Positions 52,769 to 61,840 are shown, counted from the first letter of the stretch. The stretch: DNA of 64,000 bases from Streptomyces albiflavescens (GCF_014645835.1 NZ_BMMM01000012.1:207474-271473); one strand, 5' to 3'. The notes: a model not told the origin generated them from the letters alone. A program made the numbers and translations.

Positions 52769-53356
52769 TCAGCGCTTCCTGCTGTACGTCCGCACGAGCA
52801 CCCCGTTCTTGAACACCCGCACGCCGTCGAGCGTGAACTCGGCGACGTCGAACCCGGAGCCGAACATCGGCATGCCGGAGCCCAGTACCACCGGGTAGGT
52901 CTTGATGACGAGCTCGTCCACCTCGTCGATCAGCGCGCCCGCGAGCTGCGAGCCGCCGCACAGATAGATGCCCAACTCGCGGTCCTCCGCCTTGAGTTCG
53001 CGGACCTTGCCGAGGACGTCGTCCGCGACGATCTCCACGTGCGGGTCGGGCGACTCCTTGAGGCTGCGCGAGGCGACGTACTCGCGCAGATGGGCGTAGG
53101 GGCTGGTGACGCCGGCCTCCAGCGCCAGGTCGTAGCTGGCGCGGCCCTGGATGATCGTGTCGAAGTGCCGGTTCTCGAGATCGTCGATACCGAGCGGGCG
53201 GCGGCCGTGGGTCGACAGCGTGTCCGGGTACTCCGCCTTGAGGAAGTCCTCGAGGAACTCCTCGTCGACGAACGGCATGAAGAACTGGGCGTCGCCGTCC
53301 GGCGCTCCGATGAAGCCGTCGATCGAGCAGGCGATGAAGTACGTGAGCTTGCGCAA
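52769..53356 (-). CDS. DHFR/RibD-C-family reductase
   Basis: 195 residues, start TTG 53356. The dihydrofolate reductase-like fold shows SIDGFIGAPDGD, a core IIQGRASYD and the NADPH motif IYLCGGSQLAGALID. It probably reduces a folate or pyrimidine-like substrate; several such proteins are resistance or stress genes in Streptomyces. It is divergent from the TetR gene over the operator at 53398-53439. Confidence 0.88.
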   Translation of the reverse strand: MRKLTYFIACSIDGFIGAPDGDAQFFMPFVDEEFLEDFLKAEYPDTLSTHGRRPLGIDDLENRHFDTIIQGRASYDLALEAGVTSPYAHLREYVASRSLKESPDPHVEIVADDVLGKVRELKAEDRELGIYLCGGSQLAGALIDEVDELVIKTYPVVLGSGMPMFGSGFDVAEFTLDGVRVFKNGVLVRTYSRKR

Positions 53357-53397
53357 ACGGGTCTCTTTTCGTCAGTCGGCCGACGGTCGGCCGTTTC

Positions 53398-53439
53398 GCA
53401 ACCACTCCAGTTATAGTGCTTCATCTGTAGTGGTTACAA
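53398..53439 (-). promoter_or_regulatory. Promoter and inverted-repeat operator between the reductase and TetR genes
   Basis: On the minus strand a -35 TTGTAA (53439-53434) and -10 TATAAC (53415-53410) are spaced 18 bp and drive the reductase. The arms GCAACCACTCCAG (53398-53410) and CTGTAGTGGTTAC (53425-53437) form an 11-of-13 inverted repeat that covers both hexamers, so a TetR repressor binding it would block transcription. Confidence 0.65.
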
Positions 53440-53469
53440 GAGACTCAAGAGACTTCTGGAGGTTGCGCG

Positions 53470-54060
53470 ATGGCACGGAACCCGGAGCGCAGAGCGGCTC
53501 TCGTCGACGCGGCCGTGGAGGTGCTGGCGCGCGAGGGAGCGCGCGGGCTGACGTTCCGCGCCGTGGACGCCGAGGCCGCCGTGCCGGTGGGCACCTCGTC
53601 GAACTACTTCACCGACCGCGACGACCTGCTGAGCCAGGTCGACGCCCACCTCCACCAGCGCCTCGCCCCCGACCCGGCCGTACTCGCCGTATTGCTGCAG
53701 GGGCCGAGGGACCGTTCCCTGGTGCTGGAGTTCATGCGCGACCTGCTGGCCCGCGCGACCCGTGACCGCACGGGCTATCTCGCCCTCTTCGAGATGCGCC
53801 TGGAGGCCACCCGCCGCCCCGCCCTGCGCGCCTCGTACACCAGGTCGGTGCGCGGCGACCTGGAGCAGGGCATGGAGTTCCACCGGGACGCCGGGCTGCC
53901 CGGCGGCGACGAGACCGTGACAGTGCTCTATCTCGCCGTGCTCGGGCTGCTCCTGGAGCACCTGACCCTGCCCGGGGTACTGGACGGCGTACTACAGGGA
54001 GTCGCCGTCCCGGACGAGCTGCTCGAACGGATCGTGACGACGATCGTCCCGGCGAGCTAG
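53470..54060 (+). CDS. TetR-family transcriptional regulator
   Basis: 196 residues. HTH: VDAAVEVLAREGARGLTFRAVDAEAAVPVGTSSNYFTDRDDLL. It is divergent from the DHFR-like gene and probably represses it and itself. The stop shares four bases (CTAG) with the convergent GNAT stop. Confidence 0.92.
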   Translation: MARNPERRAALVDAAVEVLAREGARGLTFRAVDAEAAVPVGTSSNYFTDRDDLLSQVDAHLHQRLAPDPAVLAVLLQGPRDRSLVLEFMRDLLARATRDRTGYLALFEMRLEATRRPALRASYTRSVRGDLEQGMEFHRDAGLPGGDETVTVLYLAVLGLLLEHLTLPGVLDGVLQGVAVPDELLERIVTTIVPAS

Positions 54061-54078
54061 GGGGTTTCTGATGGATCC
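54057..54078. repeat. 22-bp dispersed element, copy 2
   Basis: Same element as 48341-48362 (20 of 22 identical). It holds the shared CTAG of the two stop codons and encodes DPSETP on the minus strand. Confidence 0.6.
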
Positions 54079-54671
54079 TGCCCGGGCCGCGGCTCGCGCC
54101 ACATGGGCCACATCTGCGGGCCGTCCGGCAGATCGAGGGGACGCCCGACAAGGTCGAACCCGAGACGCTCGTACAACTTCCGGCTGCGGGCGTTGCTCGC
54201 CTCCAGATACGCGGGCACGCCCTCGCGGTCGCAGCGGTCGAGGACCGACTGGATGAGCGTGGTGCCAAGGCCTCCACCCTGCCGCTCCGGCGCCACGGCG
54301 ATCATCCACAGGTACTCGTGGTCGCGGCCCGCGGGGTGGACGTCCGCCGTCAGCCGCCCGATCAGCTCGACGCGCTCATTCTCCGGGTCGACGGCCTCAC
54401 GCAGCTGCACGGCACCGTCCTCGTCACCGTGCTCCTCGGCGGGAACGGGCAGCCACAGGGCACACGCCGCACCGTCCTCGGCCACATCGACTCGCCCCTC
54501 GGCGAGCACGACATCGAGAAACGCGGCCATCAGCTTGTGGTGCGTGGCACGCCGGTACGCCTCGTCCGGAAACACCCAGCCGCTCACCGGATCATCCAGA
54601 AAGGCCGCATCGAGCAGCCCGACGACCAGCTCCCGATCCCCCTCGCCCGCCGTACGGATCGCCACGCCCAT
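54057..54671 (-). CDS. GNAT-family N-acetyltransferase
   Basis: 204 residues from ATG 54671. The acetyl-CoA loop is APERQGGGLGTTLIQ and the C-terminal GNAT core EASNARSRKLYERLGF; an LWMIAVAP strand precedes. Substrate unknown. The C-terminus DPSETP is encoded by the dispersed element at 54057-54078. Confidence 0.9.
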   Translation of the reverse strand: MGVAIRTAGEGDRELVVGLLDAAFLDDPVSGWVFPDEAYRRATHHKLMAAFLDVVLAEGRVDVAEDGAACALWLPVPAEEHGDEDGAVQLREAVDPENERVELIGRLTADVHPAGRDHEYLWMIAVAPERQGGGLGTTLIQSVLDRCDREGVPAYLEASNARSRKLYERLGFDLVGRPLDLPDGPQMWPMWREPRPGQDPSETP

Positions 54672-54780
54672 GTGCCCGCTCCTTTGCCCCAACTGACGTT
54701 GATCGTATGGCGGTTGAAGCGTAACCGGTGGGGCCGGCCGCTTCAGCCCCAGCCCCAGCCCCAGCCCGCATCATCCAGCA

Positions 54781-54878
54781 CCGTCCGGCGTTCGAGGACG
54801 AGGCCGTCGAGGCCGAAGCGGGGGGTCTGGGGGCGGCAGCCCCCAGATACGGGAAGGGCAGGGGCGGAGGGGGCGAAA
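54781..54878. repeat. Dispersed intergenic repeat, copy 2, in a 330-bp gap
   Basis: About 98 bp, closely related to 28009-28100. The gap 54672-55001 also contains (AGCCCC)x4 at 54745-54767 and no supportable gene. Confidence 0.7.
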
Positions 54879-55001
54879 GAACGAGCCCCGCACACCGTGG
54901 GGATGTGCGGGACCCGCCCGGCCGGAGCCCGGCGCCGTACGGAGGTCAGGTGCCGTACGGAACCGGCGGCTCCGGGGTCTTCGACCGGCGCGCCACCCCG
55001 G

Positions 55002-56111
55002 TCAGTCGGTGCGCCGGGTCACGAACTCCGCCAGCGCGAGGAGCCCGCCCGCCGCCTCCGGATCGGGCACCGCCCGGGACAGCTCCTGCATCGCCCGGGA
55101 CATCCGGTCGACCGCCTGGCCCTGCGCCCAGTCGCGGCCACCCGCCCGCTCGACCGCGAGGACCGTACGCTCCAACTCCCCTTCTTCGTAGGGCGCTCCG
55201 TACAGCTCGGCCAGTTCGCCGGCTGCCGGCGTGCCCGAAGCGAGCGCGGCGACCACGGGCAGCGACTTCTTGCGGGCGATGAGATCCGCCCCGGCCGGCT
55301 TGCCGGTGCGGCTCGGGTCCCCCCAGATCCCGATCACGTCGTCGATCAGCTGGAACGCCAGCCCGGCCTCCCGGCCGAACGCGTCCAACGCGTCGACGTC
55401 CTCCTCGTCCGCCCCCGCGTACAGCGCCCCGAGGGCACAGGCGCAGCCGAGCAGCGCTCCCGTCTTCGCCTCGGCCATGGCGAGGCACTCGTCGAGAGTG
55501 ACCTCGTCGGGGCCGCGCTTCTCCATGGCCGTGTCCGCGTGCTGTCCCGCGCACAGCTCGACCACGCAGGACGCGAGCCGAGCCGCGGCCGCCGAGGACG
55601 CCGGGTGCGGGTCCTCGGCGAGCAGCCGCTGGGCCAGCGCCTGCAGGGCGTCCCCGGCGAGGATCGCGTCGGTGTCACCGAACACGGTCCAGGCGGTGGG
55701 GCGGTGCCTGCGGGTGGTGTCCCGGTCCATGACGTCGTCGTGCAGCAGGGTGAAGTTGTGGATCAACTCCACGGCGGCGGCTGCCCGCACGGCCGTCGTG
55801 TGCTGTCCGCCGAGCGCCCGGACCGCGGTCAGTACGAGCGCGGGCCGGATCGCCTTGCCCGCGTTGCCCGCCGCCGGAGTGCCGTCCGCGTGCTCCCAAC
55901 CGAAGTGGTAGAGCGCGATCCGGCGCATCGAGCCGGGCAGGGATTCGACGGCCCTGCGCAGCTCGGGGTCGACCGACTCCCGGGCGCGCTCCAGGATGCC
56001 CGCCGCTTCCTGCCCCTCGTGCGGGCTCGGTGGACCCTTCCTGTCCATGAGCCTCCCGATGGGGCTCCGCCTGTGCAGGATCTCGGTCGGGCTCCGCGTC
56101 GTCTCCGTCAT
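55002..56111 (-). CDS. Polyprenyl synthetase, family 2 encapsulin cargo
   Basis: 369 residues from ATG 56111. Polyprenyl transferase fold with both Asp-rich motifs: LLHDDVMDRD (first) and the second region QLIDDVIGIWGD, plus GKAIRPALVL. The first ~35 residues (PTEILHRRSPIGRLMDRKGPPSPHEG) are disordered and resemble the N-terminal targeting extension of encapsulin cargo. It lies 154 bp downstream of the encapsulin shell gene on the same strand. Probably makes a linear isoprenoid diphosphate inside the compartment. Confidence 0.9.
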   Translation of the reverse strand: MTETTRSPTEILHRRSPIGRLMDRKGPPSPHEGQEAAGILERARESVDPELRRAVESLPGSMRRIALYHFGWEHADGTPAAGNAGKAIRPALVLTAVRALGGQHTTAVRAAAAVELIHNFTLLHDDVMDRDTTRRHRPTAWTVFGDTDAILAGDALQALAQRLLAEDPHPASSAAAARLASCVVELCAGQHADTAMEKRGPDEVTLDECLAMAEAKTGALLGCACALGALYAGADEEDVDALDAFGREAGLAFQLIDDVIGIWGDPSRTGKPAGADLIARKKSLPVVAALASGTPAAGELAELYGAPYEEGELERTVLAVERAGGRDWAQGQAVDRMSRAMQELSRAVPDPEAAGGLLALAEFVTRRTD

Positions 56112-56265
56112 GAAGCCACCTGTGCACTCACCCCTGACCAACTCACCCATGGAATCGCCCCGGAGAGCCTGCGGACAGTGGTACTTCCGCGGCCGCTGGG
56201 CGCGTACCCCCTCGATGTACCCGCCCCGGAAGGCGGGCACACGGCGACCGCCGGCTCGCGGAAGG

Positions 56266-57672
56266 TCACCGCCAGCGACCGATCTCGACGTTCTCCAGGA
56301 TGCCGAGGGCGTCCGGCACGAGCACCGCGGCCGAGTAGTACGCCGTCACCAGGTAGGAGATGATCGCCTGCTCGTTGATGCCCATGAAGCGCACCGACAG
56401 GCTCGGCTCGATCTCGTCCGGGATGCCCGCCTGCTGGAGCCCGATCACGCCCTGCTCGGCCTCGCCGGTACGCATGGCGATGATCGAGGTCGTACGGGTG
56501 TCGCTGACCGGGATCTTGTTGCACGGGAAGAGCGGCACCCCGCGCCAGGTCGGGATGCGGTTGCCCGCGATCTCGACGCTTTCGGGGACGAGTCCGCGCT
56601 TGTTGCACTCGCGGCCGAACGCGGAGATCGCGCGCGGGTGGGCGAGGAACAGCTTGGTGCCGCGCCTGCGGCTGAGCAGTTCGTCGAGGTCGTCGGGGCC
56701 GGGGACGCCGTCGTGCGGTTGCAGTCGCTGGTCGTACTCGCAGTTGTTGAGCAGTCCGAAATCCCGGTTGTTGATGAGCTCGTGCTCCTGGCGCTCCTTC
56801 AACGCCTCAACGGTAAGCCTCAGCTGCTGCTCGGTCTGGTTCATGGGCTGGTTGTAGAGGTCGGCCACGCGCGTGTGCAGGCGCAGCACGGTCTGGGCGA
56901 TGCTCAGTTCGTACTCGCGCGGCGCGGCCTCGTAGTCGACGAAGGTGCCGGGGATGTCCGGCTCTCCGGTATGGCCGGCCGCGAGGTCGATCTCCTTCTC
57001 GCCGTACTTGTTGGTGCGCTGCGCCGGAATCGCGCGCAGCTCCCGGAGGTGGGTGCGCAGGGACTCGGCGCGCTCCGCGACCTGTTCGAGATCCTGGCGG
57101 GGCAGCGTGAGCACGGTGACCGCGGTGACGGCACGGGCCGTGTACTCCCAGATGGCGTCCGGGTCGATGAGCGCCTGCTCCCCGAAGTACGCGCCGTCGG
57201 CGAGGACACCGAGCACCGCGTCGTCCCCGTAGGGGCCGGTGCCGATTTTCTCGACCCTGCCGTGCGCGAGCAGGAACACCTCGTCGGCCTGGCTGCCGAA
57301 CGAGGCGAGCACTTCCCCTGGCACGAACTCCCGCTGCCGGCAGCGCTGGGCGAGCTCGCCGAGCACCTCCTGATCCTCGTACGACCGCAGTACGGACAGC
57401 TCGCCGAGCTCCGCGGGGATGACCTGGACGCGGTCACCGGTCTTCACGAACGTCACCCGGCCGTCGCCCACGGAGTAGCTGAGCCGCCGGTTCACGCGGT
57501 ACGTGCCACCCTGCACATTCACCCACGGCAGCATGCGCAGCAGCCAACGTGAGCTGATCTCCTGCATCTGGGGTGCGGACTTGGTGGTGGTGGCCAGGTT
57601 CCGCGCGGCGGATGTGCCGAGACTCTGCTGCGGCCTGCCCTGCTCCGCGCGGACCTCTTCGCCTACCGACAT
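56266..57672 (-). CDS. Family 2B encapsulin shell protein
   Basis: 468 residues. HK97-fold shell protein with an inserted cyclic-nucleotide-binding-like domain (about 130-230: FVPGEVLASFGSQADEVFLLAHGRVEKIG ... GAYFGEQALIDPDAIWEYTARAVTAVTVL), the mark of family 2B. EshA of S. griseus belongs to the same group. It forms a hollow shell for the prenyl-synthase cargo. ATG 57672 follows a clear ribosome site. Confidence 0.93.
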   Translation of the reverse strand: MSVGEEVRAEQGRPQQSLGTSAARNLATTTKSAPQMQEISSRWLLRMLPWVNVQGGTYRVNRRLSYSVGDGRVTFVKTGDRVQVIPAELGELSVLRSYEDQEVLGELAQRCRQREFVPGEVLASFGSQADEVFLLAHGRVEKIGTGPYGDDAVLGVLADGAYFGEQALIDPDAIWEYTARAVTAVTVLTLPRQDLEQVAERAESLRTHLRELRAIPAQRTNKYGEKEIDLAAGHTGEPDIPGTFVDYEAAPREYELSIAQTVLRLHTRVADLYNQPMNQTEQQLRLTVEALKERQEHELINNRDFGLLNNCEYDQRLQPHDGVPGPDDLDELLSRRRGTKLFLAHPRAISAFGRECNKRGLVPESVEIAGNRIPTWRGVPLFPCNKIPVSDTRTTSIIAMRTGEAEQGVIGLQQAGIPDEIEPSLSVRFMGINEQAIISYLVTAYYSAAVLVPDALGILENVEIGRWR

Positions 57673-57822
57673 GAAAATTGCCCTCCCGGTCGTGCACTGA
57701 TCTGCGGGAACAAGACTTCCATCACGGAGCGTGCCGGTGCTATTACACGAATGAGCGGGAATGGATCATCCCGGACTGGGCACCCAACGGAATTCTGTCC
57801 AGGGAACTCCAAGATCCGGCCA

Positions 57823-57874
57823 ACCGTTTGCCCCTTTGAACGGACACCTGAACGGACACCGTTTGCCCCTTTGA
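57823..57874. repeat. 17-bp direct repeat 35 bp apart
   Basis: ACCGTTTGCCCCTTTGA occurs at 57823-57839 and 57858-57874, each followed by a (A)CGGACA variant. It lies between the divergent encapsulin and the 77-residue gene and could be a regulator's tandem site; the 35-bp offset is about 3.3 helical turns. Confidence 0.6.
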
Positions 57875-57896
57875 CGGACAACGACAGGAGACGGCA

Positions 57897-58130
57897 GTGG
57901 CAGGCTTCCTGGACCGTGCGAAAGAACAGGCGCAGCGCGGCCTCACACAGGGCAAGCAGAAGCTCGACGACGTGCAGGCGCAGCGCGCCGGCGGCGACCT
58001 CCTCAAGAAACTGGGCGCGGCGTACTACGCGGAGCGGCGCGGCAGCGGCTCCCCCGAGGCGACACAACAGGCCCTGCAGGCCCTGGAGAGCCACATAGCG
58101 GCGCACGGGGACGCGTTCCTGCGCTCCTGA
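57897..58130 (+). CDS. Small helical protein, unknown function
   Basis: 77 residues from GTG 57897 with CAGGAGACG upstream. Amphipathic and Gln/Ala/Arg-rich (MAGFLDRAKEQAQRGLTQGKQK), probably a coiled-coil. Small proteins of this kind are conserved in Streptomyces; I do not recognise a named family. Confidence 0.82.
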   Translation: MAGFLDRAKEQAQRGLTQGKQKLDDVQAQRAGGDLLKKLGAAYYAERRGSGSPEATQQALQALESHIAAHGDAFLRS

Positions 58131-58266
58131 CCGGCCCACTCCGCTCCTGACCGGATCGGCTCGCACGCTGTGCGAACGAGTAGGCCCGGCCACCCGATCA
58201 TGGGTACAAGCTGCGGTACGAGACGGCCGCGACAGGTGGCCGGCGTGCAGCGCGAAGGAGGCGGCC

Positions 58267-58860
58267 ATGGCCCCACCCATGTCCGCGGGCAGTTTCCTGG
58301 ACCGGCTCAGGGAGGCAGGCGTCACCGTCGTCGAGGTCGGCGACTGGGAGCATCACAACCGCAACCACAAGGGCCCGTGGGGTCCGGTGTACGGCGTGAT
58401 GATTCACCACACGGTGACCTCCGGCAGCGAGCGCACCGTCGAAATCTGCCGCGAGGGCCATCCGGAGCTGCCCGGGCCGCTGTGCCACGGCGTCATCACC
58501 AAGGACGGCGTCCTCCACCTCGTCGGCTACGGGAGGGCCAACCACGCGGGCCTGGGCGACGACGACGTCCTGCGTGCGGTGATCGCGGAGAAGGCGCTTC
58601 CGCACGACAACGAGGCGAACACCGACGGCAACCGCCACTTCTACGGCTTCGAGTGCGAGAACCTCGGCGACGGAATGGACCCCTGGCCCGAGGCCCAGCT
58701 GGAGACCATCGAGAAGGTCTCCGCCGCGATCTGCCGCCACCACGGCTGGACGGAACGCTCGGTCATCGGCCACCTCGAATGGCAGCCGGGAAAGGTGGAC
58801 CCGAGAGGATTCACCATGGCCTCGATGCGGGAGCGCATCCGCGACCGCTTGAAGTCTTGA
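58267..58860 (+). CDS. PGRP/amidase_2-type N-acetylmuramoyl-L-alanine amidase
   Basis: 197 residues. The zinc-binding fold is visible in MIHHTVTSGS, GPLCHGVITKDGVLHLVGYGRANHAG and VIGHLEWQPGKVDPRG. No signal peptide, so it may act in the cytosol or be exported by a non-classical route. Common in phage-derived or cell-wall remodelling contexts. Confidence 0.88.
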   Translation: MAPPMSAGSFLDRLREAGVTVVEVGDWEHHNRNHKGPWGPVYGVMIHHTVTSGSERTVEICREGHPELPGPLCHGVITKDGVLHLVGYGRANHAGLGDDDVLRAVIAEKALPHDNEANTDGNRHFYGFECENLGDGMDPWPEAQLETIEKVSAAICRHHGWTERSVIGHLEWQPGKVDPRGFTMASMRERIRDRLKS

Positions 58861-58901
58861 AGTGACGAGCGGGCGCGGGTGGCTGCCCCACCCCCGGACA
58901 G

Positions 58902-59879
58902 ATGTCCGACAATGGCGGGGTGACCAGCCCTGACGTCCCCGACGCTCCCGAAGCGCTCGGCCCGACCGCCTTGCGGCCGCGACTTCCGTCGCCGCTGCGG
59001 GAGGCCGCGGACGAGCGCTTCGCCCGCCATGGCGTCCGGCTGCTACTCAAACGGGACGATCTGATCCACCCGGAGCTGATCGGCAACAAGTGGCGGAAGC
59101 TGATCCCGAACCTGAAGGCGGCGGCGGGCCGCACGGTGGTCACCTTTGGCGGTGCGTACTCGAACCATCTGCGCGCCACGGCCGCCGCAGGCCGTCTCCT
59201 GGGCCTGCCCACCGTGGGCGTGATCCGCGGCCAGGAGCTGGCCGAGCGCCCCCTCAACCCCTCGCTCGCCCGGTGCGCGGCCGACGGCATGCGGCTGCAT
59301 TTCATCGACAGATCGACATACCGTCGCAAAGCGGAGCTGGAGACCCTGGCCGGCATCCTGCGCACGGTGGGCGCCGAGGACGCGTACGTCGTGCCCGAGG
59401 GCGGCAGCAACTCCCTGGCCGTATGCGGCTGTCAGGCGCTCGGCGCGGAGCTGCGCGGCCACGCCGAGGTGGCCGCCCTCGCCTGCGGCACCGGCGGCAC
59501 CCTCGCGGGCCTGGCCGCCGGACTCGGCCCCGACCAGCGCGCCCTCGGCTTCCCGGTCCTCAAGGGCGGCTTCCTCAGCGCCGACATAGGGGCCCTCCAG
59601 CACGCCGCCTTCGGCGCCCGCCGCGGCACCTGGTCCCTCGACGATCGCTTCCACTTCGGCGGCTACGCCCGCACCACCCCCGAACTCGACGCCTTCGCCG
59701 AGGACTTCGAGCACCGCCACGGCCTGGCCGTCGAACGTCTCTATGTCGCCAAGATGCTGTACGGACTCGTCGCCCTGGCGGAGGAGGGCGCCTTCCCGCG
59801 CGGAACGACCGTCGCGGCGGTGATCACCGGAGCGCCCTTCCCGGATTCGGGGCTGGGGCCTCACGCCGCCTCCCGATAG
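58902..59879 (+). CDS. PLP-dependent D-cysteine desulfhydrase / ACC deaminase-like enzyme
   Basis: 325 residues. The PLP lysine is in LIGNKWRKLIPNLKAA, with TFGGAYSNHLRATAAA and PEGGSNSLAVCGC as phosphate-binding loops. Enzymes of this fold desulfhydrate D-cysteine or deaminate 1-aminocyclopropane-1-carboxylate; which activity is not decided. ATG 58902 is the track start; GTG 58920 is also possible. The stop overlaps the convergent antiporter stop by 19 bp. Confidence 0.85.
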   Translation: MSDNGGVTSPDVPDAPEALGPTALRPRLPSPLREAADERFARHGVRLLLKRDDLIHPELIGNKWRKLIPNLKAAAGRTVVTFGGAYSNHLRATAAAGRLLGLPTVGVIRGQELAERPLNPSLARCAADGMRLHFIDRSTYRRKAELETLAGILRTVGAEDAYVVPEGGSNSLAVCGCQALGAELRGHAEVAALACGTGGTLAGLAAGLGPDQRALGFPVLKGGFLSADIGALQHAAFGARRGTWSLDDRFHFGGYARTTPELDAFAEDFEHRHGLAVERLYVAKMLYGLVALAEEGAFPRGTTVAAVITGAPFPDSGLGPHAASR

Positions 59880-61456
59880 GCCGCCGCCTCCTCCAGGTCC
59901 AGGCGGCGCAGCAGGGTCCGCAGCATCTCGTCGTCGATGTAGCGGTGGTCCCGGAGCTTGACGAAGACCTCGCGCTCGGCACCGATCATCTCGCGGGACA
60001 GCCGCCGGTAGGTGTCGTCGGCGGTCTCGCCGGTCACCGGGTTGACCGCGCCGAGGCGCTCCCACACGGCGTTGCGGCGCCGCTCCAGGACACTGCGCAG
60101 ACGGTCGGCGAGCGGCGGGGGCAGGGCGTTGCGCTCGTCGGTGAGGAGGTCGTCGAGGCGCTGTTCGGCGACCCGGGACGCCTGCGCCTGGGCATTGGCC
60201 TCGGCGAGCGTCTCGGCCTGCGGGTCACGCCCCGGCAGCTTCAGGAACCGGATCAGCGGGGGCAGCGTCAGCCCCTGCACGACCAGGGTCCCGATGACCG
60301 TCGTGAAGGTCAGGAAGAGGATCAGATTGCGCCCGGGGAAGGCCTCGCCGCCGTGCACGGTGAGCGGGATGGAGAAGGCGATGGCGAGCGAGACCACACC
60401 TCGCATTCCGGCCCAGCCGATGATGAACGGCCCCTTCCAGCTGGGGTTGTCCTCGCGCTCCCGGATGCGCGCCGACAACAGGCGCGGCAGGAACGTCGCC
60501 GGATACACCCACACGAACCGGGCCGCGACCACGACGAGGAAGAGGGCCACCGCGTACCAGGCGGCGGTTGCGCCCTCGTACTGCCCGAGCCCCTTGAGGA
60601 CGACCGGCAGCTGCAGTCCGATCAGTGCGAACACCGCGGACTCCAGGATGAACGCGACCATCTTCCAGACCGCCTCCTCCTGGAGCCGGGTCGCGAAGTC
60701 CACCTCCCAGGCACGGTGCCCGAGGTAGAGCGCGACGACGACGACGGCGAGCACCCCGGAGGCGTTCAGCTGCTCGGCGATCCCGTACGCGACGAAGGGG
60801 ATCAGCAAGGAGAGGGTGTTCTGGAGAAGCGCCTCCTTCATGTGGGTGCGCAGCCAGTGGATGGGGATCATCAGGACAAGCCCGACCAGCACGCCGCCGA
60901 CCGCGGCGATCAGGAACTCGCCGACGCCGCCCGCCCAGGTCGCGCCCTCACCGACCGCGGCGGCGAGCGCCACCTTGTAGGCGGTGATCGCGGTCGCGTC
61001 GTTCACCAGGGACTCGCCCTGCAGGATGGTGGTGATCCGCGAGGGCAGCCCCACCCGGCGCGCCACCGCCGTCGCCGCGACGGCGTCCGGCGGTGCCACG
61101 ACCGCCCCCAGGACCAGCGCCGCGGGCAGCGGCAGGTCGGGCACGATCAGATACGCGGCCCAACCGACGACGAAGGTCGCGAAGAGCACGTACCCGACCG
61201 ACAGCAGCGCCACCGGCCGCAGCTGCGCCCGCAGATCCAGGTACGAGCTGTCGGTGGCCGACGTGTACAACAGCGGGGGCAGCACCAGCGGGAGCACAAT
61301 CTCGGGGTCGAGTTCGTAGTTGGGCACCCCGGGGATGTACGAGACGATCAGGCCCGCCGCGACGAGCAGCAGCGGCGCGGGGACCGGGGTGCGGCGGGCC
61401 GCTCCGGCGACCGCCGCACTACCCGCGACCAGCAACAGCAGTGGCAAAACGTGCAT
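59861..61456 (-). CDS. Na+/H+ antiporter (CPA1 type)
   Basis: 531 residues from ATG 61456 with GGAAG upstream. The membrane part has about 12 helices including VAPPDAVAATAV (the conserved Asp) and ESLVNDATAITAYKVALAAA (the ND motif), typical of CPA1 antiporters. The soluble C-terminal tail (LAEANAQAQASRVAEQRLDDLLTDER onward) is helical. It exchanges Na+ for H+ in pH and salt homeostasis. Confidence 0.92.
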   Translation of the reverse strand: MHVLPLLLLVAGSAAVAGAARRTPVPAPLLLVAAGLIVSYIPGVPNYELDPEIVLPLVLPPLLYTSATDSSYLDLRAQLRPVALLSVGYVLFATFVVGWAAYLIVPDLPLPAALVLGAVVAPPDAVAATAVARRVGLPSRITTILQGESLVNDATAITAYKVALAAAVGEGATWAGGVGEFLIAAVGGVLVGLVLMIPIHWLRTHMKEALLQNTLSLLIPFVAYGIAEQLNASGVLAVVVVALYLGHRAWEVDFATRLQEEAVWKMVAFILESAVFALIGLQLPVVLKGLGQYEGATAAWYAVALFLVVVAARFVWVYPATFLPRLLSARIREREDNPSWKGPFIIGWAGMRGVVSLAIAFSIPLTVHGGEAFPGRNLILFLTFTTVIGTLVVQGLTLPPLIRFLKLPGRDPQAETLAEANAQAQASRVAEQRLDDLLTDERNALPPPLADRLRSVLERRRNAVWERLGAVNPVTGETADDTYRRLSREMIGAEREVFVKLRDHRYIDDEMLRTLLRRLDLEEAAAYREAA

Positions 61457-61517
61457 CGTCTTCCGCCCGCCCTCGTTTTCGCGCGGCTTCCCGCACACCC
61501 GACGTAACCTGGCAATC

Positions 61518-61778
61518 ATGAAACAGTGCACGCACACCGACGCGCTGCCGCACCCCGAACCCGAACCCCTGAGCGAGACCTGTGTGGAGTGTCTGGCCGC
61601 CGGCACGCATCCGGTGCAGCTTCGCCTGTGTATGGAGTGCGGGCACCTCGCCTGCTGCGACTCCTCACCGCTGCGCCACGCGACGGAGCACTTCAAGGAC
61701 ACCGGACATCCGATCATGCGCACTTTCGAGCCCGGGGAGAACTGGCGTTGGTGCTTCACCGACCACGTCCTCGTATGA
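61518..61778 (+). CDS. UBP-type zinc-finger protein
   Basis: 86 residues. ZnF-UBP-type Cys/His pattern (ETCVECLAAGTHPVQLRLCMECGHLACCDSSPLRHATEHFKDTGHP). Such stand-alone UBP fingers in actinobacteria bind peptide C-termini; the role here is unknown. It lies upstream of the anti-sigma/sigma pair. Confidence 0.86.
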   Translation: MKQCTHTDALPHPEPEPLSETCVECLAAGTHPVQLRLCMECGHLACCDSSPLRHATEHFKDTGHPIMRTFEPGENWRWCFTDHVLV

Positions 61779-61840
61779 CGCGCGGACGGCATACTGAAAG
61801 GACCCGCGGATCACGTAGGTGCGTGACCCTCGATCCGGAC

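Noticed and set aside
54745..54767. (AGCCCC)x4 microsatellite
   Set aside because: Short low-complexity run in a GC-rich gap; listed within the intergenic note but not evidence of a functional element.
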